A stretch of 64,000 bases of DNA from JAVBSN01 sp031547045 (GTDB lineage Bacteria > Bacillota > Clostridia > Lachnospirales > Lachnospiraceae). How positions within the stretch are numbered: the stretch's first letter is position 1; the number at the start of each line of letters is the position of its first letter. The translations under genes and the position numbers were made by a program. The notes beneath the pieces were generated by a model. That model saw nothing but the letters and a program-made list of their open reading frames with translations, had not been told where the DNA came from and did not search any database. Location: the NCBI GenBank assembly GCA_031547045.1, contig JAVBSN010000011.1:42842-106841 (forward strand). Reading direction: 5' to 3'. Positions 46,019-56,155 of the stretch are shown here, piece by piece.

Positions 46019-47479
46019 TTAATCTTTCTTAATTAACAGTTCTTTAATATTAGGTATATATTCTAATGCTTGACATGCTAATATTGCCATTGCTGGCATA
46101 CACTGAAAAATATATCTGGATTTGAGTTCATAAACTATCATAGTTAAAAATGTAGCTATAATAATATAATACCAAATTCTTATATTGGAAATATCTCTTT
46201 TCTTCCATAGGGTTATAATCATTAATGCAAATAGAATAAGATATTGAGCTCTCATAAATGCATTTATCATTCTACGAAGAGTTTGATTATCATTTACTAA
46301 ATGTTTTGTTAAAATCGTTGAATATTCAAACTTTTCTTCTTCTGATTGAGTATCTATTCCAAATCCATATCTTTGAGCCTGGTAGGTCCCCTGTGTCCAT
46401 AACCAAAAAGTCTTTTTTGTAAGAATTTCTGTTGTTTTTACTGGGCCATAGTCTACAATACGATCAATAACATCTTTAGCTGTTCTATCATAACTAAAAT
46501 CCATATCCATCATACCAAGACGCTCTTCATTAAGCCCTATATATATCTGATTCCATGATGAAAAAGATTTATAATCTTCTCCATAAAAGATACCTTTAAC
46601 AAAGTTAATGCTTAATCGACTAATTCCCAAGCATATAATTACTGCTAAAATTATTTTCACTGCTTCTTTTACTATTTTCTTATTAATAGAAAAAGGTTTA
46701 ATAGATTTTAATTTATCAAATACTACAATTATTATTATCGCTACTAAATATATCTTTGCACTTTTTCTTAAATATGCCGCAACTGCTAATGCCATACCAC
46801 TAAATATAATATTATCATATCGTTTATTAAGATATATTGCTAAAACACAGAAAAACAAATATGGCATATCAAAATATATATGATTAATATACATAATAAG
46901 TGGTGAGAAAATTAATAAGTAGCAATAAATTATCTTATCGTATTTGAACCCGTATAATTTACATAGTTTAGCTATAAAATATATGGTTCCATATGCAAAT
47001 AATGAATTTAATATTTTAATAGTAATTAAGGACTTTGGTAGCAAAAAAATTAGTATTCCCCAAAACACTCCCAATCTAACATTACTAGGAAACGTATTCC
47101 AATACTCGTCATTTAATATAGATGACCAATCTCTGTTTCCAAACTTTATTGCTGCATCATATACATGTTGCATGTCCGAGAAAGGCTTTAAAGGTACTAG
47201 GTAAATAAAACCTATTGCTATTATCATAAATATTATAAACCCCAGCAAATAATTTCCCTTTTCTTGTATTAAATCTCTCTTCCAATATATAACTCCATAT
47301 ATTCCTAATGCTACTAACATCATTCCCACATCATATAAATTAGTAATTTCAAAGTATGGCATGTCCAAAAAACTATACATACTCTTAATAATAATTGCTA
47401 CTAGTAAGAAAACAAGAAATACTATCTTTAAAATATTTCTTGCAATATAATCCATTAATTTACTAAGATTTTGTATCAT
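46019..47479 (-). CDS. GT-C/PMT-like membrane glycosyltransferase
   Basis: A 486-residue protein with about 11 membrane helices. The loop LKPFSDMQHVYDAAIKFGNRDW after the third helix is the GT39/GT-C type acidic loop (Asp in FSDM), and HIYFDMPYLFFCVLAIYLNKRYDN is also typical of the family. It would transfer a sugar from a polyprenyl-phosphate carrier outside the membrane. The ArnC-like GT2 encoded at 59441-60385 could supply that carrier. It is the last gene of the operon. Confidence 0.78.
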   Translation of the reverse strand: MIQNLSKLMDYIARNILKIVFLVFLLVAIIIKSMYSFLDMPYFEITNLYDVGMMLVALGIYGVIYWKRDLIQEKGNYLLGFIIFMIIAIGFIYLVPLKPFSDMQHVYDAAIKFGNRDWSSILNDEYWNTFPSNVRLGVFWGILIFLLPKSLITIKILNSLFAYGTIYFIAKLCKLYGFKYDKIIYCYLLIFSPLIMYINHIYFDMPYLFFCVLAIYLNKRYDNIIFSGMALAVAAYLRKSAKIYLVAIIIIVVFDKLKSIKPFSINKKIVKEAVKIILAVIICLGISRLSINFVKGIFYGEDYKSFSSWNQIYIGLNEERLGMMDMDFSYDRTAKDVIDRIVDYGPVKTTEILTKKTFWLWTQGTYQAQRYGFGIDTQSEEEKFEYSTILTKHLVNDNQTLRRMINAFMRAQYLILFALMIITLWKKRDISNIRIWYYIIIATFLTMIVYELKSRYIFQCMPAMAILACQALEYIPNIKELLIKKD

Positions 47480-47501
47480 ATTACCTCCAACGCCATTAAA
47501 A

Positions 47502-48584
47502 CTATTCCAATAAATTATTGATTTTTTTATCCACTAAATCGAATAATTTATTATAACATGTTATTTTTTTGATAAATTCAATTAATATAGATGTCAATAT
47601 TGTCACTATTAATAAAGCAAATAGTATTAAAACAGGATATTTCCACACATATATATACTCTTTAAAATAGTAAGAATAAAAGAATGTATGAATTAAAAAT
47701 AAATTCATAGAATGTTCTCCTATTTTTTCTAGTATATTATTAATAACCTTAATCTTTTTTATGCAAAAAATTGATAAAATACAAACTATTAATGCTGCCA
47801 AGGCGTAAGTAATTATAAATGAATCTGCTCCTATTTTTATTCGCACTAAAATTGTAAAGCCCAACATAATTACAATTACAAGATTTAATACAACGCTATA
47901 AATCTTTCTATCTTCTACAATACTTCGTAGCTTTTCAAACCAATTACTTTCTGCAGCTATAATACCTAAAACACAAGTTAACAAATAGTAATAGATTTTA
48001 ATCTTATTTTCACCATTCCAACCCAATATACTAGGTAGCATTAAAACTGATAAAATTAAAATAATACCGCCAAATTTTTTGTATGCAAATCTTAATACTG
48101 GAATTAAGATTATAATAACAATAGCTAATGACATATACCACCACGTTACACAAAAAGTTGGAGTATCAAAAAATCTTGCTAATCCAAAAAAATCGATAAC
48201 TACATATCCTATTCTTTCAAATCCAAACGCTCCATAGACTTCCGTATCACTTCTTCCCATAAACCCAGTTATTCTAGCAATAATATATATAAACCAAAAT
48301 CCTGAGTAAAGTTTTATTAATCGACTATTAACATATTGATTTATATTTATTTTTCCTTTATCAATCTTATCTGACATACTACGAGAAATACCATATGCTG
48401 TTATAAATACAAATATAGAAACACAAATCTTAAAAGTAACACATACTGATACCGCTACTGATTCATCTAAAAACCAACTTTGCACTTGATTATTAGTCCA
48501 TTTATCTATATCTCCAAATAAATGATGTAAATACATAAATATAATAGCTATTCCTTTGGCTATATTACTTTCACTTTTTGACAT
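47502..48584 (-). CDS. Acyltransferase-3 family membrane protein
   Basis: A 360-residue protein with about ten membrane helices. NIAKGIAIIFMYLHHLFGD near the N-terminus carries the conserved His-His of acyltransferase 3 (OafA/NodX) proteins, and FFDTPTFCVTWWYMSLAIVI is a second family block. These enzymes O-acetylate surface glycans. The next gene upstream encodes an SGNH hydrolase, the usual partner domain in OafA-type acetylation, so the two may act in sequence. Confidence 0.85.
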   Translation of the reverse strand: MSKSESNIAKGIAIIFMYLHHLFGDIDKWTNNQVQSWFLDESVAVSVCVTFKICVSIFVFITAYGISRSMSDKIDKGKININQYVNSRLIKLYSGFWFIYIIARITGFMGRSDTEVYGAFGFERIGYVVIDFFGLARFFDTPTFCVTWWYMSLAIVIIILIPVLRFAYKKFGGIILILSVLMLPSILGWNGENKIKIYYYLLTCVLGIIAAESNWFEKLRSIVEDRKIYSVVLNLVIVIMLGFTILVRIKIGADSFIITYALAALIVCILSIFCIKKIKVINNILEKIGEHSMNLFLIHTFFYSYYFKEYIYVWKYPVLILFALLIVTILTSILIEFIKKITCYNKLFDLVDKKINNLLE

Positions 48585-48599
48585 ATAATTCCCTCCATG

Positions 48600-50186
48600 C
48601 TAATCCATTACTTGTTCCCGTAAAAATTCAGCCAATGAATCTCCTATTTTTATATAATATTCTTGAATTGGATGTAACCCATCCATAGTTGCAATCATAA
48701 TATTATCTTGATTAATTATACCTGTAGAGTCTAAATTATATAAAAAGCATTGATTTCTCTCAGCAATTTTAATAAGTTCATTACAATAGTCCATCTGGGT
48801 TAAGCCTACAGTATTTTCATAATACATTCCATAATCAGCACCTGTTCCTCTTCTATATACTCTATATGTTGGTGTTATTATAACAATTTTTGCTGTAGGA
48901 TTTTGTCTCTTTATTTCTTTAATTACAAAATTAAAAGCACCATTAAATGTACCAATATCCATGGAGTTTTCCTCACCTAACGGAACATCAAAATTGTAAT
49001 CTGTTGCTCCATTTCCGATGCAAACAATATCATAACCTGTATAATCCATTAATCCTTTTTCTACTTGCTCTGAAACATTTTCTCCTGATTTATGCTCTGT
49101 TGCAGCCATAGATTTTCCACATTCTGCAAAGTTAACAATTTCACTTCCTAATACTATTCCTACTCTATCTGGATATGTTACTTGTGCCGATACTCCATCT
49201 TGAACTTTTCCAAACATAATACTATCGCCATCAAAAAATATCTTTTTATTATATAATACACGTTTATATTGTAACCCTTCTGCATAATTACTATAAATAT
49301 CCTTATCAGAATAATAAGATTTAATAGAATAATAATAATCTTCTTTTGGCTCTGTTAATATATATCTATTTTCTTTAGTAGTGGTAATATATTTCCAATT
49401 ATTACAATCTTTACTTTCATAAATCATATACTTATTTGCGCCACCTGAAACAATCCAACTTAAGGTTCCATCTTCACTTAGTCCTTCGATAACTGGTGTT
49501 AGGGGAATCGTAGTAATCCATGAAGAAGTAACAGATTCTCCATATGTATTTCCATAATCATTTTTAACTAAACTCCTGATTTTATATCTATATTTTTCAC
49601 CTGGCTCAATTTCAAAATCATAATATGCATCTTCTTTCTGCTTAACACTATCAATCCATTCCCATTCTTTATTGCCTTCTTTTTGCCTATAAACATAATA
49701 ACAATCACAATCATTAACACGATTCCATTGTATAGTTAAATGTCCATTTGCAACATATTCCCTTACATTACTAACTGGTTCCACAAAAGAACTAACCAAT
49801 ATGCTATCACTATAATAATCTTTATTATCCACATTATTTACTGCTTTTATATAATAATAGTACTGCTTTCCTGTTAATATTTGAGTATCCTTATAGTAAC
49901 ACTGACTTGACTCCACTAATGCTATTTCTTTATAGTCTTTTTCTCCATTTTCTTTACGATAAATCACATAGCTTTGGGTATCTTCTACGCTTTCCCATCT
50001 AATTCCTATATTTCCCTTTTCAACACTTTCAGCGTATATTATTGGATTGGTGATATTTATAGAAGTATCCACACTTTTTGTAATAATTATTTCATTAGAA
50101 ACAAGGTATCTTTCTATAGTAATAATTGCAACGGCCACCATTAACATAATAAAAATCTCTACTAATACTTTTATTTTCTTATTCAT
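48600..50186 (-). CDS. Membrane-anchored FN3-SGNH/GDSL hydrolase
   Basis: A 528-residue protein: an N-terminal anchor (about 7-26), three fibronectin-type-III-like domains (about 50-132, 140-225, 230-308) and a C-terminal SGNH hydrolase (about 313-528). The nucleophile is Ser322 in FFDGDSIMFGK, block III is GNGATDYN and the Asp-His pair is in DGLHP (Asp502, His505). Such enzymes deacetylate or transacetylate glycans. Placed next to an acyltransferase-3 gene, a role in O-acetylation of the polymer outside the membrane is likely. Confidence 0.83.
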   Translation of the reverse strand: MNKKIKVLVEIFIMLMVAVAIITIERYLVSNEIIITKSVDTSINITNPIIYAESVEKGNIGIRWESVEDTQSYVIYRKENGEKDYKEIALVESSQCYYKDTQILTGKQYYYYIKAVNNVDNKDYYSDSILVSSFVEPVSNVREYVANGHLTIQWNRVNDCDCYYVYRQKEGNKEWEWIDSVKQKEDAYYDFEIEPGEKYRYKIRSLVKNDYGNTYGESVTSSWITTIPLTPVIEGLSEDGTLSWIVSGGANKYMIYESKDCNNWKYITTTKENRYILTEPKEDYYYSIKSYYSDKDIYSNYAEGLQYKRVLYNKKIFFDGDSIMFGKVQDGVSAQVTYPDRVGIVLGSEIVNFAECGKSMAATEHKSGENVSEQVEKGLMDYTGYDIVCIGNGATDYNFDVPLGEENSMDIGTFNGAFNFVIKEIKRQNPTAKIVIITPTYRVYRRGTGADYGMYYENTVGLTQMDYCNELIKIAERNQCFLYNLDSTGIINQDNIMIATMDGLHPIQEYYIKIGDSLAEFLREQVMD

Positions 50187-50222
50187 AATTATTTACCTCA
50201 AACTTAAATATATAAATCCAAA

Positions 50223-52319
50223 TTACTTTACTTCAATGGGAATTCTATATATTCCATCTTCACATTCTAAAATAATATTATATATGTCATTTTCATCCCA
50301 ATCTTCTGGTAATACTGAATAGCCTTCTGAAAATTTTCCATATTTACCATTCATAATATCTTTTTTTAAATGATTTTCATGCATAGTCAAAACCTGATAA
50401 GATGTATATTTTGATTGTTGGTCTATCATTTCCAAATATATATTTTGAGAATAAGAATTAACATTTTCTTTATATATATATCCTTCTATTTGAATATACT
50501 CTGGATTTAAAAATTCTGCTTTAACCTCACAAACAATATTATTTTGCTCATTTTTTACTATACTGGAATCTATATAATAACCATTTGAAAAAATGCGATA
50601 TACACTAATTCCATCTACTATTTTTACACATTCATAAAAAGCATTTTTATCATAATTATCTCTTATATAACTTATTATTATATTTAACTGCATATCAGAA
50701 TTATCAGAAGATTGAAAATAGTAAACAGAATTATTATTTATTATTTCTTTATAAATATTATATATGCCAAAATTATCTAATGCTGGCCTATGGGATGGAT
50801 ACATATAATCTGCAAGACAATAAATATTACTATATGAACTTGGTGGTATTTGTTCAAATATAGAATATCCCATATAGCTATATTTATTTTCTGCGTTACT
50901 TGTTATATATAAATGTTTTGAATCTTCTGATGCATTTATTAAAAATTCCTTTGCCTCTTCTGTAGTTACTATTTTATCAACTTCATAATATATATTTGAT
51001 TTTAAGTAATCATAATTATAATTTATAAACCAAACAATAAATAGAATTGATATTGGTACTACACTATATTTAACACGAGCTAAATTAGCTTTTTCCATAC
51101 AAAATATTATAATAAGTGCCAGCGTAAACCACATTCCAACATCAATATGATGTTGTTTGTATCTTCCTATGTAATAAAAATAGAAGTTCACTATCATTAC
51201 CATAGAAATTATACTAGTTAAAAATAATTTTGAATGCTTTTGTCTTGTCATGCAATACCATATAAGCAATATTAAAATAGGATAAAATGTTACTTCTGTT
51301 AAAAATAACATTGGATATTCTTTTAAAAAATCAAATATAATATTTTCATTTTTCTCTTTATATTCCTCTTTAAAATCAACCACTTTTTGCATTAATTCAA
51401 TTGTAAAAATATCTGGATCAGAATAGTTTCTATTTATCCACATATTATAATCATCTCTACTTATTCCTAGTTCTTGATATTTAGAATAAAAGTCATCATA
51501 ATCTGGCCATCCATAATCCTGAAGTTCAGCCTTTAGTGAATTATATTCTTGATAATTTTTCCATTCTTTGTTTAATCCAAATAAATAATTTCCACCTATT
51601 TTCATTCCATACATTGTACAAAATATAAGTACTAATATTATTAATTTTTTATAATATTGCACTACAATATTTTTCAACAGATTTTTTCTTTCATCTTTCG
51701 GAGTATCTAAATACATACAACAAACCTTAAATAAAATAATATATATTGAAACAATAAAAATCATATTGAAAACTTTAAATCTTAATAAGGCTCCACTAGT
51801 AATTAAAAAAATAGCTAATACTATTTTGAGTATATTATTTTTTTCGAATTTTTTACTACTTAACAAAGTTAATAGTAATATTATTCCGGCTGCCGATGCA
51901 ATCCCTGCGGTCTTTGAAAATGTTAATTTTATATATGCCTCATATCCAAAAACAAATAGTAATACAGCAATAATTCCATTACCTAAAACTCCCATTTTCT
52001 TTTCTAATATTAAATATGTTGTTACACAAAAAGATAATAATATTACTATATATTGAAATACTTCATACCAAGATACAACCGGGAATAATTTTGTAATCAT
52101 TTCTAATATAAATCCAAGAATTATATTGCTATATAGCAAATGACAACTATATTCTCCTGTTGCCGCACCTGCTAATGTAAATTTCATTCTATAGTCATCT
52201 AATTTTTCTACTGGTTGAAAAATTAGAATAAGACCTATCAACAATATTACATTTATAAGTACTATTTTAAAGAGTTGGGAGTTTTTTAATTTTTCTTTTA
52301 TCTGCAATAATTTATTCAT
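50223..52319 (-). CDS. Large polytopic membrane protein, GT-C or polymerase candidate
   Basis: A 698-residue protein. About 11 membrane helices fill residues 10-440. A large hydrophilic C-terminal part (about 445-698) follows, with EEAKEFLINASEDSKHLYI and a beta-rich end, probably extracellular. The first outer loop has KLDDYRMKFTLAGAATGEYSCHLLYSN, similar in placement to the acidic loop of GT-C proteins. No family can be named with confidence. It could be the polymerase or a lipid-sugar-dependent transferase. It separates the organic-acid cassette from the SGNH/acyltransferase pair. Confidence 0.62.
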   Translation of the reverse strand: MNKLLQIKEKLKNSQLFKIVLINVILLIGLILIFQPVEKLDDYRMKFTLAGAATGEYSCHLLYSNIILGFILEMITKLFPVVSWYEVFQYIVILLSFCVTTYLILEKKMGVLGNGIIAVLLFVFGYEAYIKLTFSKTAGIASAAGIILLLTLLSSKKFEKNNILKIVLAIFLITSGALLRFKVFNMIFIVSIYIILFKVCCMYLDTPKDERKNLLKNIVVQYYKKLIILVLIFCTMYGMKIGGNYLFGLNKEWKNYQEYNSLKAELQDYGWPDYDDFYSKYQELGISRDDYNMWINRNYSDPDIFTIELMQKVVDFKEEYKEKNENIIFDFLKEYPMLFLTEVTFYPILILLIWYCMTRQKHSKLFLTSIISMVMIVNFYFYYIGRYKQHHIDVGMWFTLALIIIFCMEKANLARVKYSVVPISILFIVWFINYNYDYLKSNIYYEVDKIVTTEEAKEFLINASEDSKHLYITSNAENKYSYMGYSIFEQIPPSSYSNIYCLADYMYPSHRPALDNFGIYNIYKEIINNNSVYYFQSSDNSDMQLNIIISYIRDNYDKNAFYECVKIVDGISVYRIFSNGYYIDSSIVKNEQNNIVCEVKAEFLNPEYIQIEGYIYKENVNSYSQNIYLEMIDQQSKYTSYQVLTMHENHLKKDIMNGKYGKFSEGYSVLPEDWDENDIYNIILECEDGIYRIPIEVK

Positions 52320-52335
52320 TCTTTGGTACCCTTCA

Positions 52336-53190
52336 TTATAAATCTACGCTTGCTTTTCTTGGTTCAAAACAACAACAAGGTCTTAGACAAACAATTCTTA
52401 CACCACTAGCACGCTGTGGTCCTACTTTCAAAAAAGTTCCTAATACTGTTGTATTTCCTCCTAATCCTAATGCTCCTACACCAGTTTCATTTACTCTTTT
52501 GGTAATTTCTTTTTCATATTCACTTTGAATTAGATAATTTCCTTCTGCCATGGCTTGAAGCATCATGGATGACGCCTCGAAATGAGATCTTCCTATGCCC
52601 ACTGCCAAAGTACATGGTGTACAACCTAATTGCCCTACTACTTCCTTTGACCAAGAAACCACTTCATCTATAACATTGTCCATATTATGCTTATGAAATA
52701 CTCTATAGGTTTTAGCTCTTATTTCTGGACCTCCGCCTTGCAACATAATAATTAATCGTAATCTATCTTCATCTTCTACATATTCTAACATTATTGGTGC
52801 TGGGACTACTGCTTCTGAATTATTATCCAATCCACCCGATTGATCTATCCTCTCAGTATCATTTCCCTTAATTGCCATTGGTCTTCCTGGTAGAGTCATT
52901 AATCCTTGTCGAATTCCTTCATAAAGTGCATCCATAAACTCACCTGAAATATTTCTATTTTTACCAATCTGTAAAATAATATGAGGAATACCTGTATCAT
53001 CACATAAGGGAGATTGATTTTTCTCTGCTACCACTGCATTTTGGGTTATATTTTCCATTGTCCATTTTGACATTGGCTCTTCTTCTGATTTTATACTATT
53101 ACAGTACATTTCCATCTTATCTTCTGTAAAGGTTGATCCAGCTTTTATTAATGTCTGTTTTACTTTTTCAATTATTTGTTCTTTATCCAT
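52336..53190 (-). CDS. Fe-S hydratase alpha subunit (class I fumarase / tartrate dehydratase type)
   Basis: A 284-residue protein matching the alpha chain of two-subunit fumarases and TtdA. The three cluster cysteines appear in SPLCDDTGIP, QLGCTPCTLAVGIGRS and the C-terminal VCLRPCCCF region. TYRVFHKHN-type and GNDTERIDQSGGLDN segments also fit. With the beta subunit encoded 9 bp upstream it should add water to, or remove it from, a C4/C5 dicarboxylate such as fumarate or mesaconate. Finding it inside a glycan operon is unusual and argues against a TCA-cycle housekeeping role. Confidence 0.88.
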   Translation of the reverse strand: MDKEQIIEKVKQTLIKAGSTFTEDKMEMYCNSIKSEEEPMSKWTMENITQNAVVAEKNQSPLCDDTGIPHIILQIGKNRNISGEFMDALYEGIRQGLMTLPGRPMAIKGNDTERIDQSGGLDNNSEAVVPAPIMLEYVEDEDRLRLIIMLQGGGPEIRAKTYRVFHKHNMDNVIDEVVSWSKEVVGQLGCTPCTLAVGIGRSHFEASSMMLQAMAEGNYLIQSEYEKEITKRVNETGVGALGLGGNTTVLGTFLKVGPQRASGVRIVCLRPCCCFEPRKASVDL

Positions 53191-53199
53191 CTTTAACCT

Positions 53200-53709
53200 C
53201 TACTTATCATAAATTGATTTTCCATGAGCTACAGCAATTATTGCGGGATATTCTATTACCTCAAGTTCATGCATTGCTTCCATTCTTTCTTCTGGAAATG
53301 CAACTACTTTATGACTAATGGTTTTACTTTCTAGTAATGCTGTAACTGGAGGAATAACTGCATATACAGAATTATTTTCTTTTAATTCATTTATTGTATT
53401 TTGACTTAATTCTCCTTTTCCTAGATGAAGTTTCACTCCATGCTTAGAAAGTATTGGAATACTGCTCTCGATTTCAAATTTATTACTAGATGTAGGTCCT
53501 ACTCCTGCAACACTTACTGCTGTATGAAAAATAACACTTCCCTGTAACTTAATAGAAGTGTCTTCTATTTGATTATTATTAATCAAATTAATAATTTTGG
53601 GTAGCACTGCATCTCTTCCTGTATATATAGTACCTGAAATATATATCATATCCCCAACTGATAATTCTTTTATTACACTATCAGAAATGGGTGTAGTTAT
53701 TGTTTTCAT
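53200..53709 (-). CDS. Fe-S hydratase beta subunit (class I fumarase / TtdB type)
   Basis: A 169-residue protein beginning KTITTPISDSVIKELSVGD with ISGTIYTGRDAVLPKI, then GPTSSNKFEI, the usual swivelling-domain signature of fumarase C-terminal/TtdB subunits. It forms the active site with the alpha subunit encoded directly downstream. Substrate cannot be fixed from sequence. The gene has an AGGAG site and a 9-bp gap to each neighbour. Confidence 0.88.
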   Translation of the reverse strand: MKTITTPISDSVIKELSVGDMIYISGTIYTGRDAVLPKIINLINNNQIEDTSIKLQGSVIFHTAVSVAGVGPTSSNKFEIESSIPILSKHGVKLHLGKGELSQNTINELKENNSVYAVIPPVTALLESKTISHKVVAFPEERMEAMHELEVIEYPAIIAVAHGKSIYDK

Positions 53710-53718
53710 ACTTTTCTC

Positions 53719-54864
53719 CTATTTTGCACCTGAAAATAGTTTGAAGTAACTATCTTCATTTTCAATTACTCCAAATATCTGTGCTCGTTTATAAATCTTT
53801 TGTGCCCAACTAGAATGTGGTTTAACTTCATTCATTTTATTTTGGTTACTACTTTTTATTACTCCTCCAGATGCATTTAAAATCTGAACAGCATCGTTAT
53901 ATTCATCTTCTGTTACTGCCTGTAGAGCATTTACATAAGGAAGATGTGTAGGATGAATTACTGTCTTTCCAACAAAACCATTTGCCTTATCATTAATGAC
54001 CTCTCTTAATAATCCATCAACTGCACTATTTACAATTGGTGTTCTTGTTAAAATTGAATGATTAAACTTATTTTCTGGAAGTGACTCAAATTTCATATCT
54101 TTATTAGCCAAAAAATACTCCCACACTGGTCCGGAAACAACATAATCATTTTCTCGTCCAAACACATTTAAAATATCCAGTAAGCAATCACGTACTGGCA
54201 TAATATCATAAATAGTATAATCAATTCCTCTACGCACACCAAAACATGCCGAGAAATCTGTTCCACCTACTCTAACATTTAATACTAAATCCTTATAACA
54301 GTTTAATATAGTTTTTACACACATTAATTCATTAAATCTGCTTTCTTTATATGCAATTTCTCTTCCTTCTAATATAGGCATACCATAAAGGATAATTCCA
54401 TATTTATTATTAAGCTCATGCAATTTAGAAAAATATGCAATTCCGTTCTTCTGTGAGAATTTAGGAAATACAAATCCTGTTAATATAGCTATAGTTTCCT
54501 CATCTAACTTAGATGCAATACTATAAAATTGTTCTATAGAACGTACTCTAAAGAAAATCAAAGGTATATTTTCATCTAATAGATTCCCTTTTTCACTTTC
54601 TTGCTTTACAAAACGTAGGAACTCAATAGCATTTTCTTCTGCCTTTGGAATATCTTTTTCATCAATAGCATCTTCAAAACACATAACCATTGATGTCATT
54701 CCTGGCATTTTATTATCAATAAGTGCTTTTCTTAAATCTTTGATTGCTGGCATATATAGTACACCACCTAGACAATACTGTAAAAGTTCTTTTTCTGTAT
54801 ATTTATTAAATTCTATAGGACTCTTTACAAATTCAAAATCTTTATTATATAACTGATGACGCAT
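53719..54864 (-). CDS. HpcH/HpaI/CitE-like C-C lyase, resembling the tellurium-resistance-associated type
   Basis: A 381-residue TIM-barrel protein. LYMPAIKDLRKALI and MVMCFEDAIDE hold the CitE-like acidic metal site, RVRSIEQ follows, and VRVGGTDFSACFGVRRGIDYTIYD, VVSGPVWEYF and KTVIHPTHL match what I recall of the C-C_Bond_Lyase family (PF15617) first noted in Ter gene clusters. These enzymes cleave or form C-C bonds in citrate/malyl-type substrates. It overlaps the ATP-grasp gene by 20 nt, a pairing also known from Ter biosynthetic modules. The link to that family needs a profile search. Confidence 0.78.
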   Translation of the reverse strand: MRHQLYNKDFEFVKSPIEFNKYTEKELLQYCLGGVLYMPAIKDLRKALIDNKMPGMTSMVMCFEDAIDEKDIPKAEENAIEFLRFVKQESEKGNLLDENIPLIFFRVRSIEQFYSIASKLDEETIAILTGFVFPKFSQKNGIAYFSKLHELNNKYGIILYGMPILEGREIAYKESRFNELMCVKTILNCYKDLVLNVRVGGTDFSACFGVRRGIDYTIYDIMPVRDCLLDILNVFGRENDYVVSGPVWEYFLANKDMKFESLPENKFNHSILTRTPIVNSAVDGLLREVINDKANGFVGKTVIHPTHLPYVNALQAVTEDEYNDAVQILNASGGVIKSSNQNKMNEVKPHSSWAQKIYKRAQIFGVIENEDSYFKLFSGAK

Positions 54865-56122
54865 TTTCCTTAGCCTCCAATATTGTTTTATTTAGATATA
54901 ATCTTTTATCCATTAATGGTTTCCCTTCTGGATCTCTAATTTCTAAGTTATCTATTGCCTTTTGCAGTTTATCAATATATTCCTCTGATGTCTTTCCTTC
55001 AATAAGCATAACTGCGGTTCTTGCACTACTCGACTTTTCATTGCTAATATTCATTCCTTTGGTCTTATGGAAAAATATTTCTTCAATTATTTTTTCCTCT
55101 AATAATTCCTCATAACCTTCTAGATGATCATATACTCCGTCATTTCCATATATTTGATGTATCAAATAATATGTTTCTTCATTTTTAGGCATATCGTCTG
55201 TACTAATTCCAAAATAAGAATCAATAGAAGCATCTAGCATATCAAATTTTGCATTTAACTGCATAGTTCTATAACATAATCCTCCTCCTAATCTTGGTGA
55301 GAATTCTATTACATTTACTTCATCGCCCTTAACTATAGATTGATAAAATAAAGGTGTATTATCTAAATTAAATACTTGAGCAATTTGATTTGAAATCCTT
55401 TCCATGTTATTTAATGCTTTTTCATTAACATTAGCTGGACTTACTGCACAGAAACATCTAACTTTATCTTTTTCTATTACACTAATTCTATGAGAAGTGG
55501 TCACTACAGAGGCTTTTCCATCTTTAATATAAGAATATACACTTACTTCCATGCCTTCTTTATATTCTTCTACAATAGCTTCCTTAGTCCAACTCCATTT
55601 GCATGCATTTTCTACTGCTTCTGATAATTCCTCTTCAGATTCTATCTTGCATACTCCTGCTGACCCACAACTATCTGTTGGTTTCACAATAAGAGGATAC
55701 TCTAAATCTATTTTTTGTAAGTCTGTTTCTCTATTAACCTGATAGTATCTTGAAGTCTTAATCCCATTATCTATCATGATTTTTTTCATATATTTTTTAT
55801 TAGTTACTTCCGTTGCTGTCTTACTTGAAAATGGGTGTGGTAACCCTAATTCTTCAGATACTTTCATTGCTACTACTAATTGCTGATCTAAACATGAGCT
55901 TATAACTAGATTAGCATTTCGGTTTTTTGCAATTTCTAGCACCTTATCATAATCTAATGCACTCTCTTTGGAATGTTCATCTGCAAATTCTGCTGCAGGA
56001 GGATTATCAAAATAATCAATAAGAATTGTATAATAACCTCTATTTTTTAATTTTTTAATTAACTCTCCATGTACAATTATACCTCCCAATACAATTGCTA
56101 CTTGTTTATTATCTTGTTCCAT
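54845..56122 (-). CDS. ATP-grasp ligase (organic-acid cassette)
   Basis: A 425-residue protein from the chosen ATG: preATP-grasp domain (AIVLGGIIVHGELIKKLKNRG), then ATP-grasp with LIVKPTDSCGSAGVCKIE, EEYKEGMEVSVYSYI and the metal site VNVIEFSPRLGGGL. Enzymes of this fold activate a carboxylate as acyl phosphate and couple it to an amine. Here the likely partners are an acid made by the neighbouring enzymes and the amino group of the RffA product, but this is inference. The start at 56122 has GGAGGAA ahead of it. An ATG four codons earlier overlaps that site. Confidence 0.85.
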   Translation of the reverse strand: MEQDNKQVAIVLGGIIVHGELIKKLKNRGYYTILIDYFDNPPAAEFADEHSKESALDYDKVLEIAKNRNANLVISSCLDQQLVVAMKVSEELGLPHPFSSKTATEVTNKKYMKKIMIDNGIKTSRYYQVNRETDLQKIDLEYPLIVKPTDSCGSAGVCKIESEEELSEAVENACKWSWTKEAIVEEYKEGMEVSVYSYIKDGKASVVTTSHRISVIEKDKVRCFCAVSPANVNEKALNNMERISNQIAQVFNLDNTPLFYQSIVKGDEVNVIEFSPRLGGGLCYRTMQLNAKFDMLDASIDSYFGISTDDMPKNEETYYLIHQIYGNDGVYDHLEGYEELLEEKIIEEIFFHKTKGMNISNEKSSSARTAVMLIEGKTSEEYIDKLQKAIDNLEIRDPEGKPLMDKRLYLNKTILEAKENASSVI

Positions 56123-56155
56123 ATGTTCCTCCATTACCTATTGCCTACTTCTAAT

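Noticed and set aside
52336..53709. Fumarase subunits taken as ordinary TCA-cycle enzymes
   Set aside because: The two genes are locked into a glycan operon with other acid-processing and ligase genes, so a housekeeping reading explains the context poorly. It is not excluded.
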